Shown here: positions 1-12,954 of the stretch, piece after piece
Layout: each line of letters begins with the position of its first letter
Position numbering within the stretch: position 1 is the first letter of the stretch
Origin: Apostichopus japonicus
Lineage: Eukaryota > Echinodermata > Holothuroidea > Aspidochirotida > Stichopodidae
NCBI RefSeq assembly: GCF_037975245.1
Contig: NC_092578.1
Coordinates: 3,640,001-3,704,000 of the forward strand
Direction of reading: 5' to 3'
DNA length: 64,000 nt
Program-made: the position numbers and the translations under genes
The notes under the pieces: generated by a model
What the model was told of the DNA's origin: nothing
The model's input: the letters and a program-made list of their open reading frames with translations, nothing else
Database searches by the model: none

Positions 1-2800
1 TGTCATATGTGTTAATACCAGGAATGTGCTAACAGCGAACTATTCATAAATGCTATATATGTGTGCCTGCAGGCGTTCCTCAGTATAGGAGCAGAGACGA
101 GTTTGTAATTAGCCTCAATAAGTTATACACATCAACATCATTATACGTGTTTACCACTGAACGAAATATGTTATCATCATTAAGTAAATATTGGCTGGCA
201 TTTTTTTTTAAGGAGATTCAGGTTTAAATATTTATAATTTATAGTCATTTTGTGCTTTTTATATCAATAATTGTATTCCTATTTATGATCATCACTGAAT
301 CTGAGTTTATGTCGTACGATGTATGAAATTGCAAATTAATGAAAGTTCAAAAATGTCTACTAGTCAAAACTGAAAAAACAAAATACAAAAAAAAGAGGAT
401 TGCAAGATTAACAACATATATAGCTTCTGAGTTGTAGATATAAAATAAATATTAAATACAAAACTATGACCTTGAACGGAACATTTTGATAAATAACCAG
501 ATAACCATATACAATACCAGATAAGAGTGACATGGGAAGGTATAAAAGTACCTAAATCCATCATTACGGACAGAAATGAAAAATATTAATATATTTATGC
601 TTTGGGTTTTTTATAGCCTCGTTAAGTGTTCCAAACTATATATACTTAAACGAATCGAAGAACCAACAATACTGCCCGATAAGAGATCTTATCGAATGCT
701 GCAGAGACTGAAATATTACTTAAGCTACTGACTATATCTAATGAACAAAACGACAGAAATTATTCAGGGAAGTTTTTTTTTTCTTGTCAAGAATGACATT
801 CATATGAAAACATCGGAGTTCAATAACCGTGTATATTGTAACTATACTGTCATTTTCGATCAATCATCTGAGACATATTTCATGCCTATCTAACATAAAT
901 CTAAACAAATTCGCTGCGACGTGTATACCGACCGGTTTCCGTGAGTTATGATTCATTATAACAATATCGATCTGCTTTACGAATGAGATCCTCTAAGTCT
1001 GCGGTGAAGATCTTCATATTTCAAACATTTATTGACAAACGCGAGCGAATGCAAGAAATTATAACATCACCAATTTTTGGTGTTGTTGTAAAGAATTGTA
1101 TGCAACTATCGTATGCATTCATTCAACATCTTTGAAATGTTCACCTTAATAAATATGTTGGGAACGGCATAGAACGAACACAGACTGAGTTTGAAACTTG
1201 CCAAAGAAGGTGTGGCATATAGCCTTCTATTGTATATTGAGATTAATTACTCTGTTCACCTATAGGAAATAGAAGCCTCAAAACCTTTAAAGGTACCCAC
1301 GCGACAGATTAAAAGCTAAGTCTCAAAACTCCTCGTTTACTCCCAAGAGTGAAAATATGTGCAAACAAACTGATTGCTTGTCATCTAGTTTGCAACAAAA
1401 CAATCTTATATTTGTCTTCCCTAACAGCTAACCTTTCGTCCGTAAGGACAAGTATACCTAACAGATGCCTCGCCTTTCTTAGTTTTTAAGATTTTTGAGA
1501 ATTTAGATTTTTGAAGTTTCATTAGAACTCGACACGTATAGGAGGCCATGTGTTACATATCAGAAGGTTAACAGAACAGTTACTCGACTTTGGTTATTTT
1601 ATCCCTGGATAGAGAAAAAACAACTTTAGCACTGAATACAATACTGTTTACGTTATATGCTGTTATATATTATACTACATATTGGTCATGTCAGCAGTTT
1701 TGTGACGCTCACCGAAAGAACAACATTTTCCCCCTTCTCATTCGAAAAAAGGCATATCGTTATTCTGTATTGTAAGTGGTATCTCCCACAGCTTGATTTA
1801 AATGTAATCAAATTTTGAAATTTATTTCCAAGAAATGTTTAAAAAAAAAAACCTGTTTATGTTCATTATAGATGTTATATATCTTCTTATTCCAAAGGCA
1901 CGGCATAAGTGGATGAACTTCCATAATATAAACGAATTTAAACAGCAAATTTATAAAAAATAATGTACAGGTTCAAAATATTTACGAAAACGAATAATAT
2001 TTTTACACGGTTGAAAAGCAGATGTTTATTGCACTTTCGACATATTGTTTACAAATACAGGTGTCTTTACAACAAGCGATGACAAGAAAGCAAGACTTTG
2101 TTTATTATTATTCTTATTAACTACTACAACAGTTTTACTCATGCGCGAAGGTATATCGGAAGCAGTGAGTTTAAAGGCATTGAAGACTCGCCCCAACCGC
2201 GTCCGGCCATCTGACATGCTGTTGCTTGCAAGTAACGTTTTGTTCGTGTCGCTACAAAATGCAGACAGTACAGTAATGAAACGTGATACCTTGTTATCTT
2301 AAGCTGGACCTGAGATGTCCATCGTTCTATCGTTTATACACTGCGCTGTGGGTATTGACCGCAGCTGTATGTACTTACTGTACACTGTGTCTAATTATCG
2401 ACGGTAGCAAGCTGTGTCTGTATTTTCTGGGATAGATGGTGGTGTCTAACACTTCTGTTACACCTCATTCGAAACTAGGTCAGGTTATCGGCATTAGACG
2501 TTTCTTTTTTTGCGCGAGTCTTCACACCCTTTAAACGATGTATGTATCACGCACGAAGCTTTAATCCCAACCTTTAGCTGGGTAGGAATAGCCTTACATG
2601 ATATATACTATTTATTGATTTATTGATACCGACAGCCACTAGTATGAATTATAAACGTTCCAATGTTATCTGAAACGTAGAAATTCAAGACATATTTCTA
2701 GTGTCATAGCCTCGGATACTCCATAATATGTTTAATCCATTCAGAGATGTTGCATGCCTTTATTGAACGTTTCTGTTATATTTCTTAGTTTTATTAACTG
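1..2800. other. intergenic, no gene recognised
   Basis: AT-rich sequence with only short open frames, several opening on non-ATG codons. I saw no protein motif, tRNA or clear transposon end. The stretch becomes strongly T-rich from about 2750 as it approaches the minisatellite. Confidence 0.6.
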
Positions 2801-2819
2801 CTGGTGTTCCTGCATTGCA

Positions 2820-3330
2820 TTCTTTTAGTTTGTTCCTTTATTGTCATCTTTTATAATATTCCTTGATATTATTCATTTTTATTATATTCCTTCATTGCAT
2901 TATTTTCATCCTTCATTTGATTCATTTTATGTTTCATTGGATTGTTTTTATTTCATTATAATTATTTCCTGTCATCATTCAATGTTCTCTTTTCATTCTA
3001 TTCATTTTTATTGTAACACTGCATTGAATGTATTCCTTTCTATTGTCATCTTTTATTGTATTACTGTATTGTATTCCCTTATATTGTCATCCTTTATTGT
3101 ATTACTGTATTGTTTTCCTTTCTATTGTCATCCTTTGTTGTATTATTGTATTATTGTATTGTTGTATTGTTTTCCTTTCTATTGCCATCCTTTATTGTAT
3201 TACTGTATTGTATTCCTTTCCATTGTCATCCTTTACATTGAATTCCTTGAGGTTGAAATCAAATTTACTGTTGTCCTTTTTTCCCCTTTAATTGTATGCC
3301 TTTTATTGTCATCCTTCAGTTGATATGCAT
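2820..3330. repeat. T-rich minisatellite
   Basis: A pyrimidine-biased tandem array. The best part, about 3020-3240, repeats a unit of roughly 40 bases made of TTGTCATCCTTTATTGTA followed by TTACTGTATTG and TATTCC, with single-base and short indel differences between copies. It opens all three plus-strand frames at once, giving repetitive Phe/Ile/Val/Leu/Cys/Tyr peptides that should not be read as proteins. Confidence 0.85.
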
Positions 3331-5630
3331 TCCTTTGTACTTAAACCCTATACTTTGCATACAAGTTTCTCACTCATGTGATTAATAATGTTCAGCATCC
3401 CTATGTGTATCATAGTATGATGCATATCAGTTAAGCCGACCATCTATACCGTGTTACGCATCCTATGGGGATATGTATATAAAGAACAGCTGGTCGTTCA
3501 ATTTAACGAATCAATTATCCAATTCATATAACCATGAGGACCTATCAATTATTTTCAAATTCGGAATTATATATATATAAATATTTTAGTTTCATCATAT
3601 AAATTGTTAGATGTCACTTTCACGAAATTTCAGCACAACTGGATTCATCGTACCCTGACGAGTTGGACTGTAAATAACAATGTTTTTAGCATGAAATCAA
3701 TTTATATTCGTTCAAATGGAATTCCGACATGTCTGTTGAGACCTTCAATGACTAAACTTTATCCATTTCATTACAGTGGAAGCTCAAAGGTTTGCATTCC
3801 AACGACATTTGGTAATATTTAATTGACCAGTTATGCGTAACATTGTTTACGCATGGTGATGAACACATCCTGGTGTATATGGCACGCATATGATGCTCAC
3901 TGATTAAAGTGAAACCTCTAACATCAGTGGATATAATGGGATTATCGACCGAGAAATGGATTATCAATCGAGAAACCAGGTGTATCGACGGATAAACAAT
4001 AGGTGTATAATAACCGACAAACCATTTGCGACGGATAAGCCTGCATTAAGTCTTATTACTGAGTCATAATGATAATAACAATCATGAAAATCATAATAGT
4101 CATAATTTGTGTTTATCGGTTGATAGGTAATAAACTCGTTGTGTTACTCCATAATCCATGGGCATTGGTATATCTACCAACTTTATCACTTTATATATAA
4201 ACTATATTTACCTAATTTTTGCACATTTGGCCTGCCATATATCGTTCGATAAATCCAGTTTATCGAACTCTCATCCAGATTTACCTAATAACATGACCAG
4301 TTGGTTTATCAGATTTGTTTATGAAGCGCCTATGGACGTAATACGATCTTTGGAAATCACATAAATATTATCATTTCAATCTAAATTGTTTTGGTATAGC
4401 TGTCACAATGTAAACATCAACATAACCGTTATAGGAGTCATATTAGTGTTGTGAGGTAAAGCTATAATTTATGCAAAATGTCCGCCATTCTGTTGTACAA
4501 AACATACATAACTTGAATATGATCTAATACTGTCATCGGTAATAGCCAACACAAATTCCATGTCATTTGTTTCAAGTCGTAAAACTAAATTATGAAAATA
4601 CGTCCGACTTTGTAGTTGAATAAAATAACGTAAACATCATTTCGTGTGATAAAATACACAATCGTTCCCCAGTGAACAATATATTCACGTGCTGAATTTA
4701 CCTATATCTCTATACATACATACCGAATTTTTTACATCGCAACAGCGAAAGTTTCTCTTAATTTAAGGAGCACAACATATATTTGTGTTTACAAAGTAAG
4801 ATTCACTGCTACATATGGCCTCGGGGTAATTAAAGAAAGACGTTTTTTTGCTGGTTTTAAAAATTATTTCCAGTAAATTGGACGATAAACTTGTTTGTAG
4901 ATAAATCTTGGGACATGATTCATGCTCGACATGCATAATGCACCCAATGAGCTGTTTAATTATCAAGCTAACATGAAAGGAACATATACCGAAAGATGGA
5001 CGCGTGTGAGATGTGAATAATAAGTTAAGCACCTTGCAACACGTTCACTTCAGTTAGGCATGAAATGCAGACAACACTAGACATTCGATCATTCCATGTG
5101 CACAATTATAAGTAAGCGTAGACAGAAAAAGTGAGTCATTACATAGTGGTATGTACTTGTACTCGATTTCGTGGCTTTCTGCTCGTGACGTAATCAGTAT
5201 CCATATTTGGGGTCGTTTTGGAAAATCTGTGTAGATAAGTAAGTACTCGAACTAGTGCTTTGAGCCTTGTATTGGTACTCGTACTCATATAACAAGAATA
5301 AGTGTACTCGATACTCCGGTACCCATGTTTCTTGTACTCGGTAGATCAGATTAAATTATTGTATGATAGTCATTAACAGTATTATGTTCGGATAGATTAT
5401 TAGTCAGAAAGTTATGGAATAGAGGGAAACAATAATGATATCTCTTATAGAGGGTATTATAGATATGGTAAATCTCTGATCATGATTTTAATACTAAACA
5501 GTCAAAAGCAAGCGGTTCCCTGTTGTTTAACCTTCTTTATCAAATAAAATCTGATCATTTGGTTCACATGCACATAAACACGGTGATAAAACGTGATGGC
5601 TGCCATATAGTTAAACGTATCTCTCTTTTT
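3331..5630. other. intergenic, simple-motif clusters
   Basis: No gene recognised. About 3930-4040 repeats a short motif around ATCGACCGAGAAA. About 5150-5340 carries many scattered copies of GTACTCG/TACTCG in a loose array. The rest is AT-rich without visible structure. Confidence 0.5.
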
Positions 5631-5935
5631 GAGAGCGTGGTGGTCAAGTGGCTAAGGCGTCGGACTTGTGACCCAAGGATGGCTGGTTCGATTCCTGCCT
5701 AGTTCATTACGTTGTTTCATTGGGTAAGATGCTTTATCTCACTTGCCTCTCTCCACCTAGGGGTTAAAGTGGTACCTGCGAGGTAACTTGTCATTAGGTG
5801 CAGTATATAACTGCTGCCGACTGGAGGGTTTGTCTCTGGGACAGGTTATCATTAACCAGGGGTAATAATACGCCCTTAAAGCACTTTGAAGCCGATCGCT
5901 GGTATAAAGCTATGTACATTGAGCATTTTTTTTTA
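5631..5935 (+). repeat. tRNA-derived SINE, copy 1
   Basis: Starts GAGAGCGTGG. It has a pol III A box (TGGTCAAGTGG, about 5649) and a perfect B box (GGTTCGATTCC, about 5684), the internal promoter of a tRNA-like head. A longer unrelated body follows with CTGCCGACTGGAGGGTTTGT, ending near an oligo-T tract. The same head, body order and spacing recur at 7087-7415, which marks it as a dispersed short interspersed element rather than a tRNA gene. Confidence 0.85.
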
Positions 5936-7086
5936 AATGGCTATAACGGAGACATATGTAGGTACTGGAAAGGGCACGTGTAAAATATTCACTATAGCCT
6001 ATACTTTCATATTCGTATTTGACGAGTTAGCAGTATGAATGTGCCTTATTGTGGCCACTCCTTTTCTTCATTATGTAAATTATATGATGCGTGAACCACA
6101 GCAAATTCTTAAGTTATGAATAATACATATGTTTTTTCATGCATACGTAATTACCTAAATACGGCTAGATTCCACTCGAATGTTTCAGTGCAATCTCTCT
6201 TGTAGTGCCTTAAATATATAATGAAAATGTAAACACATCACCCTTTTCCACCCCCCCTCTCGACTCCCTTCCCCTCCCCTTCCATAGACAAACGTCTGTC
6301 CTGCTCATATGGCGCATACACAGAAATACAAAATACAGCTCTAAAATTTAAAAAACCTGTACCATTCTCTCAAATTTAATTAAAACAATAAAGTCAACAC
6401 CGCCTTCGGTTGTAATCCTTTCATGTTAATTAATGTGGCATAATAATGATAATAACTGAGCATGCGCAGTATATTAATCTGAAGCTTCCATACACTGTGC
6501 GTTTGGAATGTAGTCTCAGTTGATTATCGATACAAGAAACGATGTTATGAATCATGGCTAGTTCAGAGAAAATGGACCTGTCAGGTGATATAATGAAAGA
6601 CATATAGAATAATACGTCAGACTAAAGAGATTGCCGATTTTCTTGTATCATTATAAGTTCTCGGTATTGAAGTTAATAATGAATAACCAATTCTCTATAT
6701 TATGGTTGAATATGAATGAATATTTCACTAAGAAAAGAAGAGGGGCGGGAGGAGGGTGGGGAGAAATAAATATAAAAAACTAATGTAACGCATAAACTTC
6801 GAAAGTTCACTAAAGATGAACAAGTTTGTACAGAGTCTTCTCTCGTTCCGACGCTTTTATTATGATACATCAAAATCAAAATGGCGGATTATGTTTTCAA
6901 CGTCAAATTAACATAATTAATAGGCAATATAATTATTCACATGCGTGTTTGGCACGTACAGCACTTGAAACTACCACGGAAGAAGAAGAAAAAGAAAATA
7001 ACCGGGTTGATATTTGAGTTTGATGTAATCAAATCAGATCCCATCTAAGATTATGAATATCAAATATGTAATGAATTATTTGCCTT
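5936..7086. other. intergenic, no gene recognised
   Basis: AT-rich DNA with a pyrimidine-rich patch at about 6240-6290 and a purine-rich patch at about 6735-6765. No coding or RNA signal was recognised. Confidence 0.5.
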
Positions 7087-7415
7087 GAGAGCGTTGTGTT
7101 CAAGTGGTTAATGCAGTGTACTTGTGATCTAAGGCTTGTTGGGTCGAGTCCTCGCCAGATCGTTGCATTTTGTCCTTGTGCAAGGCACTTTATCTCCATT
7201 GCCTCTCTTCACCCAGGTGTATAAACGGGGGACATTTGAGATAAATTGTCAGTTGGGCGCTGTTTAGCTGCTGCCATGTGGAGGGTTTGTCTATATGTTT
7301 AACAGGTTATCGTTGACCAGGGTCAATATTGTTTCGCGGCTTCAGCACCGTTTACGTTATCGGTGGATATTTCTGCACTATATAAATCCTCATTATTATT
7401 ACTAATATTAATATT
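7087..7415 (+). repeat. tRNA-derived SINE, copy 2
   Basis: Second copy of the element at 5631. The head again starts GAGAGCG with an A-box-like TGTTCAAGTGG and a degraded B box (GGGTCGAGTCC). The body matches copy 1 in CTTTATCTC...TTGCCTCTCT...CACC, in CTGCTGCCATGTGGAGGGTTTGT and in the following AACAGGTTATCGTTGACCAG. It ends in an ATT-rich microsatellite-like tail (about 7385-7415), typical of SINE 3' ends. Confidence 0.85.
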
Positions 7416-8959
7416 TACCATACGTTATAACGTTGTATATTATCGCGAATACTCGATGAGCCTTTAAAGCATCCCTGCGTGTAAATAGTGGCTGGTACAT
7501 ATGCTTTCTGACATTTCAGAAAGTTATTGGAGCGAACGAAGCCCATCACAGCTGCCAATAGTATGTTGTGACGTAAATGCCTCTGCGGTAGACTTCTATA
7601 AAGGCATCTAGTTATCTCCCTATGAGGAGCCAAGATTGTAATTATTTACTACTGAAAGAGCAATTAAATTATCCGTGCATGAAATTTGAGAGTAGACAGT
7701 GTACAGTAAAACGTTGATCTTGACATTGGTAATGTTGTAGTTTTCCAAGAACCAAAACCCGTCGCAATTTATCAAGACATTATACAATACTTCATTTACT
7801 CCAATTAAAGGTCCGTCAGTGCTTTATTTATGTAGGTCTAAAATATTGTTAAAAACCAAACTGATGTATGATTAATCCAGTTTCATCTTTAGATCTCTAC
7901 GCTTTTTAATGACGAGATATTTCACCCTTTGAAACTTCTCAGCTGAACAATTTTTGTGCCAACGTTAGAGAATCATCATTTTTTGGAAGAAAAGTTAAGT
8001 AGTTATTTCTGAGGTCAGTAGATGATTTATTGTCAAATTTGTCAGAGTCTAACAAACCTTTGATACTTAATTCTTGAGTTTTCTGAATGCGTCAATGAGC
8101 TATATAAAAACTGTGCTATAGTAACGGCGCGGATCGCAAACAGACTCAACTTGACCGTGGCAAAGTTGGTAATCGTGCATGGATAGATGAGTAGTGTGGT
8201 TATGCTTATAAGACTACACGACTGCCGAAGATTTTAGCCAGTTTTACGTTGCGTCGGTTTCAGTAAGTGAAAATCAACATGTCAAGTTCGCCGCTCACTG
8301 CCACGAATGAGCGCGACCCGACTCAAATCAGCTGTCAGGACCCAATTTTCGATGGCCGTGAAGACACATGCTTTTAACAATGACCCCCCCCCCCCCACAC
8401 ACACTGAACGACTTAAAGTGACTCAAAACTGCTAAAATCGTGATTTGTCGTGGTCTTAATCACACGCAAAACTATTCACGATTTTTTTTCTCCACGTAAC
8501 GACGATCGAGGCGAGTCGTGATCGGTCGGGCAGTGTGGTCACGTGTTCTCGACTGACCAACGGCGATGGTCGTTCAATTTGTCAGATCACGACTAAAACG
8601 GCCCAGATTATAGAAAAATAAACAAACACTGGGTCATGACTATGAGACCTCATAACCAACACATATACAGTACATGAAGGTGTTTGAAGAAATAAGCCCC
8701 CCCCCCCCACTCGACAATTGGTCTGGTAATGGTAATGATAACGTTTGGCCTGGTTACATGAAGATCAACTGTCGTTAGTTTACGTTATGGATGGGGACAT
8801 GTGAGGGTGCGAAGGGGGGGGGGGGGGCTCACCTACACGCGTGACAAATATCTATGTTTGTTATAAAGAACGATCCAAGAAGTATGAGAATTGTTTTAAT
8901 TTCCTTGTACCAGGTATACTTGGCCTGGCGGTGGTCTGTGCAAAGAGGGAGGGGGAGAC
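7416..8959. other. intergenic with a GC/CpG-richer island
   Basis: No gene recognised. About 8125-8600 is visibly richer in GC and CpG than its surroundings and repeats words such as CGTGAT and GTCGTG. It may be a decayed repeat, but I found no clean ends. Long homopolymer runs: C at about 8384-8396 and 8698-8709, G at about 8815-8827. Confidence 0.4.
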
Positions 8960-9135
8960 ATACATGGCACAACCTCCACCATGAATTTAGTAGGCGGACT
9001 TTATTAACATTCAGTCGTGGAAGTATTAGACCACTGCTCCGGACACAGGACGCTCTTCCATATAGGTTCAATCCTTACCTAAATCAAGGGGATTTAGAAT
9101 GTTCTCGCCTCCAACGCAACCCCCCCCCCCCCCTT
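8960..9135 (+). repeat. dispersed repeat fragment
   Basis: The stretch ending CTTCCATATAGGTTCAATCC...ACCTAAATCA...GGATTTAGAA resembles two pieces inside 19992-20566 (about 20195-20285 and 20490-20545), which share the GGTTCA..CCTCTA.CTAAAT.AGTC.GG order. It is followed by a C run at about 9121-9133. Family unknown. Confidence 0.4.
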
Positions 9136-11530
9136 GAAATCCTGTGCACATCAGTGTACCAATGGTTACTGAAAATTGTGTGTGTTATAAGTGAAGACCC
9201 ATATCCAACTTAATCCACACCCGTCACATAAACCTTACCTATATCGCGCGCACTCCATCCCCACCCCCATCGAATTGACCACATCCCTGATTGAATTTAA
9301 CCGAAAAATTAAATTCAACTTGGTCACATTTATAAGATCTAAAAGATTATATAAAAAAATCATCGATTTCAAGATGGATTTACTTCTCAAGGTAAAATTT
9401 CACTGATGGATGGGAATTCTTAACCGGAAAAATATCAAGGATATTAATTTATTATCTTCCCCCTATATTTTCAGTTATATCTAACGTTGTCAGCAATAAA
9501 TCAAACTTGAGTTTGCTCATGTATGCGTGTCAACCTCTCTACTCTGAATATCTCTCTGTACGAAATGATTTGATTTCTGACGGCAGAGAGTCAGGGTATA
9601 CCTGTCAAAACACGTTATCGATTAGGTAATACATTGGTCAAACAAACCGTGAAAATTTTATTTTTTTCGGTGGGGGAGGGAGGGATGTCTCTGCAGCAAC
9701 TTCGTAGAGGAATATGTTATCATCAAAAATGTATATTTCTATGAAAATATTATAAGAAACACCTGATTTATTTATTATGCTGATTTGGAAGGAGTATGTC
9801 GTAAATAATATTAAATTTATTTGTTTACAATTCGACTAGTTGTTATCGTGATATTTATGTTTTCTTTTCGTTCTTATCAAACGTGTACAAGAATGTAATC
9901 TCACTGGACATTGAAAACTAAAATCTGCCGCCCTGAAATTACTTCTTTTTCATAGAATTTGTTTGATTGTCAAAGAAGTATTTTCTTTGAACAATCTTGT
10001 TTGACAAATCATTTTCTTGAAAATTCCCAAAGATCCATTGTCAAAGAATTTCTTCGAAAAATTCTGACAATTTGCCAAAGAATTTCCTTGAATTCTAAGG
10101 CAGGTCTAACTCAAGGAAAAGAATTATTAACACTCCAATAAAGACTGCTTGGAAAAAGTGGTTATACTTTCGAAGATGCGAGAACAATTCAACTATGAGC
10201 ATAAAGCGAACTCATTATGCAAACTCAAATGCATTTTGGGTAATATTGCATTCTGGTATACTCTATACACCGATCGCAATGAAGAATGTCATTTTATGGC
10301 GTGAAATGGTTACAAAATGTCCAAGACGTTCATATCAGAAGTGGCAAAATATTCGTGTGCTCACATTTCCATAGGCCTATATCTTTCTTACAATCCTAGT
10401 AAAAACACCCATTTTTCATTTTTTTTTAACGAGATCACATTTACCTGGTGAACAAAATCATGAACATTGTTTAAAACTGAACATTATAAATATTCATCAA
10501 CTTGTGAGCATGCGTATTGCCGACACGATGACGTATCAAAGGTTTTACATAATAACAGGAATTCGTTCTTTAAATGAGTGCTCTTTACGGTTTCGTATCA
10601 GCCTGTCTGTGGTCACGAAATATCATTATTCACGATCCTCGATACTTAATTAACCAACTATCCACATTTTGAAAATATTCATAGAAAATGTTCCTTTTTG
10701 AAGGATTTATGCGAAAGAAATGGACATTTTTACATTACTCCAGATACATTTCGTATGAGATGATTTAGATTTATTTTGCTGTAGCGTCAAAATCCTCCGT
10801 TGTCATGACAATGTTTTCAAACTGTCAGTTTTGTTGTTTCATGTGATGGTTATAGCGATGAACGATTCCCTAGTTTCATACAAATTTGTAGTAACACCTG
10901 CTGATTATATTATAACCTGTCTACGATAATCATACAGGGATCGATGCGTTATGTTTGTGGAACAGACAAGTAAAAACTACCGTATGGTAACTGGAAAGGT
11001 TATTTACATTATTTGCATATATACATCACAAGGGGACTGGGAATCTTCTCGCCACACTATTTAATGCTTTATGAATATTCATATATCATTATACCGTTCG
11101 CTTAGGTAGCATATATGACATGGAACCCCTATCTGTGTAAAACAGACATAAGTTCTCTGAAAGCATTCGTAGTGTACTTAAATGATAAATGATATGATTA
11201 TAATATTATTAAATATTTTTAACATTTATTCATATAATATTTGTCTTGTGGTAGACATTTACTAGAGACTTTTCGGTAATTTTGTTCCCCTGCTATAAAA
11301 TCACTTCCCAGATTCCCAACTTGTGTGTGCAAGAGGGAGAAAAACGTTTGATAAGTGAACCCCCCCCCCCCTCCCTCCTTTCTTTTTCCATATACTCACC
11401 GTTGGTTTCACATTTTTCGTGAAGCAAGTTATTTATTACTTGACACAGGTTTTCTTTACCGAAACTGCATACATAAGTCTGATTCTTGAACTATTGCAGC
11501 CGGAAAAGCATACAGAGCCCTACTTATAAA
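9136..11530. other. intergenic, no gene recognised
   Basis: AT-rich. About 9955-10085 contains several diverged repeats of TTGACAAA/TTCTTTGA-type words on both strands. There is a C run at about 11360-11371. No coding exon, including the expected TM6-TM7 exon of the GPCR at 12254, was recognised. Confidence 0.5.
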
Positions 11531-11564
11531 AACCATGGAGCTATTATGTAATAGCTCCATGGTT
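11531..11564. repeat. perfect 16-bp inverted repeat, 2-nt loop
   Basis: AACCATGGAGCTATTA is followed by TG and then by its exact reverse complement, giving a 34-nt hairpin or cruciform. Words with the same core (CATGGAGCTAT) also occur at about 14022 and 50369, which suggests decayed copies of the same sequence. Function unknown. Confidence 0.9.
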
Positions 11565-12253
11565 CGATCAACCACGGGATTCTGCAAACACACATTTACT
11601 TCACAAGTACAATGTTCCCTATATATATTCTACTAAAGTAACCTTACACTTAGCATCTTTCTTAGACCAAGTAACATATCTACACACACACAAACGCGCG
11701 CACACACATACTGTATATTGTAACCATTATGCATGTGATTATGGTTTGGCATGCTGTGTGTTAATTGCAACTATATTAGCATCGCTAGTAGTCTTTTGTT
11801 TTAGTTCAAGTTGTTTGCATGCGAGATGATAACACCCAATTATATTACACTTGCAGATACTGACATTACTCTGTGTGATCTAGATCTTAACATTTATTAA
11901 ATCAATCAAATATCCCAACATTGAACAAATACGGATTTCCATTCAACGTTTCTACCAGAACAAAAACATAATGAATATCTCACTGTACTAGTATGAAGCA
12001 ATATGCATCTTAGGACGGTAGAGTGCTCAGACCAAAGGCCTTTAAGAACCCGCGTACCTGATTAATGGCAGATCATGGGCCATTTCTGTTTCGCGAGGCA
12101 GATTAAATTCTTCCGCGGACCGGATTTCGCACCAGTGCCATCCCAATAAGACCCCCTGTGTAACATGTTTATGTACCGTCGTACACCGCACATACAATAT
12201 TATCGTACTATATAATATTGAATACGTTTATTAATTACTTAAGACAAACTCAC
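11565..12253 (-). other. probable GPCR intron 1, proximal part
   Basis: Downstream, on the minus strand, of the GTGAGT donor at 12248-12253. It contains an (AC)n-like patch at about 11690-11712 but no recognisable continuation of the receptor. The next coding exon must lie further away or outside the window. Confidence 0.5.
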
Positions 12254-12954
12254 CGTGGACCCGTGTATTCCTCGTCTTTGTCATTTGCTGTTTGTGATTT
12301 ATTCTCAGAGTCTCTCTTGATAACGCCCGCATTATGTTTCCTCACGTATATGTATATTCGAAGATAACAGATTACAATCAGTAACAAACTCACAGGGTAA
12401 AGCCCCACTGCTTGAGTGAGGTCGTATGCGTTGGATACATCAAGCTGTGCGCACACTCCATACTTGCTATTGTATCCTATTTCTCCTGCGCCTAACAGAG
12501 TGGGGATGGCTGTCTGTAAGAGGGGAAGCGCCCATAACATAACTACCCACGCTACAATGATACGGTCTGTAAAGATTCGTCCGTACCACATAGCCTTCGT
12601 GATTAGTATAAGTCTGTTAAACGCGATGGAAGCTAATGTATAGAGCGAACAACCGACACATGTAAACATTGTCCAGGCGGCGAGGGTGCATAGTTGAGAT
12701 GGCCCGGGGTATCTTTCCATCCCTAAGAGGGCCATGACGTTAAAGGGTAAAGTCAAACCTGTGACCAAGTCAGCAAATGCTAGATTTAATACAAATGCAT
12801 TAGTAGCTGTCCACAGTTTCTGCGATATCAACACCGATAATACTACTAATGAATTGCCGATTATCGATAACATCGCGATAACGATAAAAAACATTGCAAC
12901 GACACACCGTTGTTCATAGGTAAATTCAAAAGCGTATTGTGTCTGGTTTTCCAT
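12254..12954 (-). CDS. rhodopsin-like GPCR, first coding exon (TM1-TM5), partial
   Basis: Class A seven-transmembrane receptor of the plasma membrane; ligand unknown. The ATG at 12954 opens a 233-codon exon. Visible marks: N-glycosylation site N3-Q-T; TM1 about 17-43 with N34 (GNS, position 1.50); TM2 with D62 (LAFADL, 2.50); C89 at the top of TM3 pairing with C168 of the second extracellular loop; N113-R114-L115 where DRY is usual; TM4 W141/P151; TM5 P187 and the CY at 196-197; a basic start to loop 3. The exon ends at CCACG followed by GTGAGT, a strong phase-2 donor, so the TGA just inside the intron is not the real stop. TM6 and TM7 are missing and no NPxxY-type exon was found down to base 1. 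The NR motif and general look recall the melatonin/moody/GPR84-type receptors, but that is inference. It is clearly paralogous to 61672-62396. Confidence 0.9.

Noticed and set aside
2841-3323. 160-codon hydrophobic frame that could pass for a membrane protein
   Set aside because: It lies in a T-rich minisatellite, and three frames are open together with repeating peptides.
5631-5705. Functional tRNA gene
   Set aside because: Head only, with no clear acceptor stem pairing, followed by a body repeated at 7087. It is best explained as a SINE.
8125-8600. CpG-richer island as a promoter or element
   Set aside because: No neighbouring gene start, no inverted ends or target duplication that I could define. 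Kept only as a compositional note.
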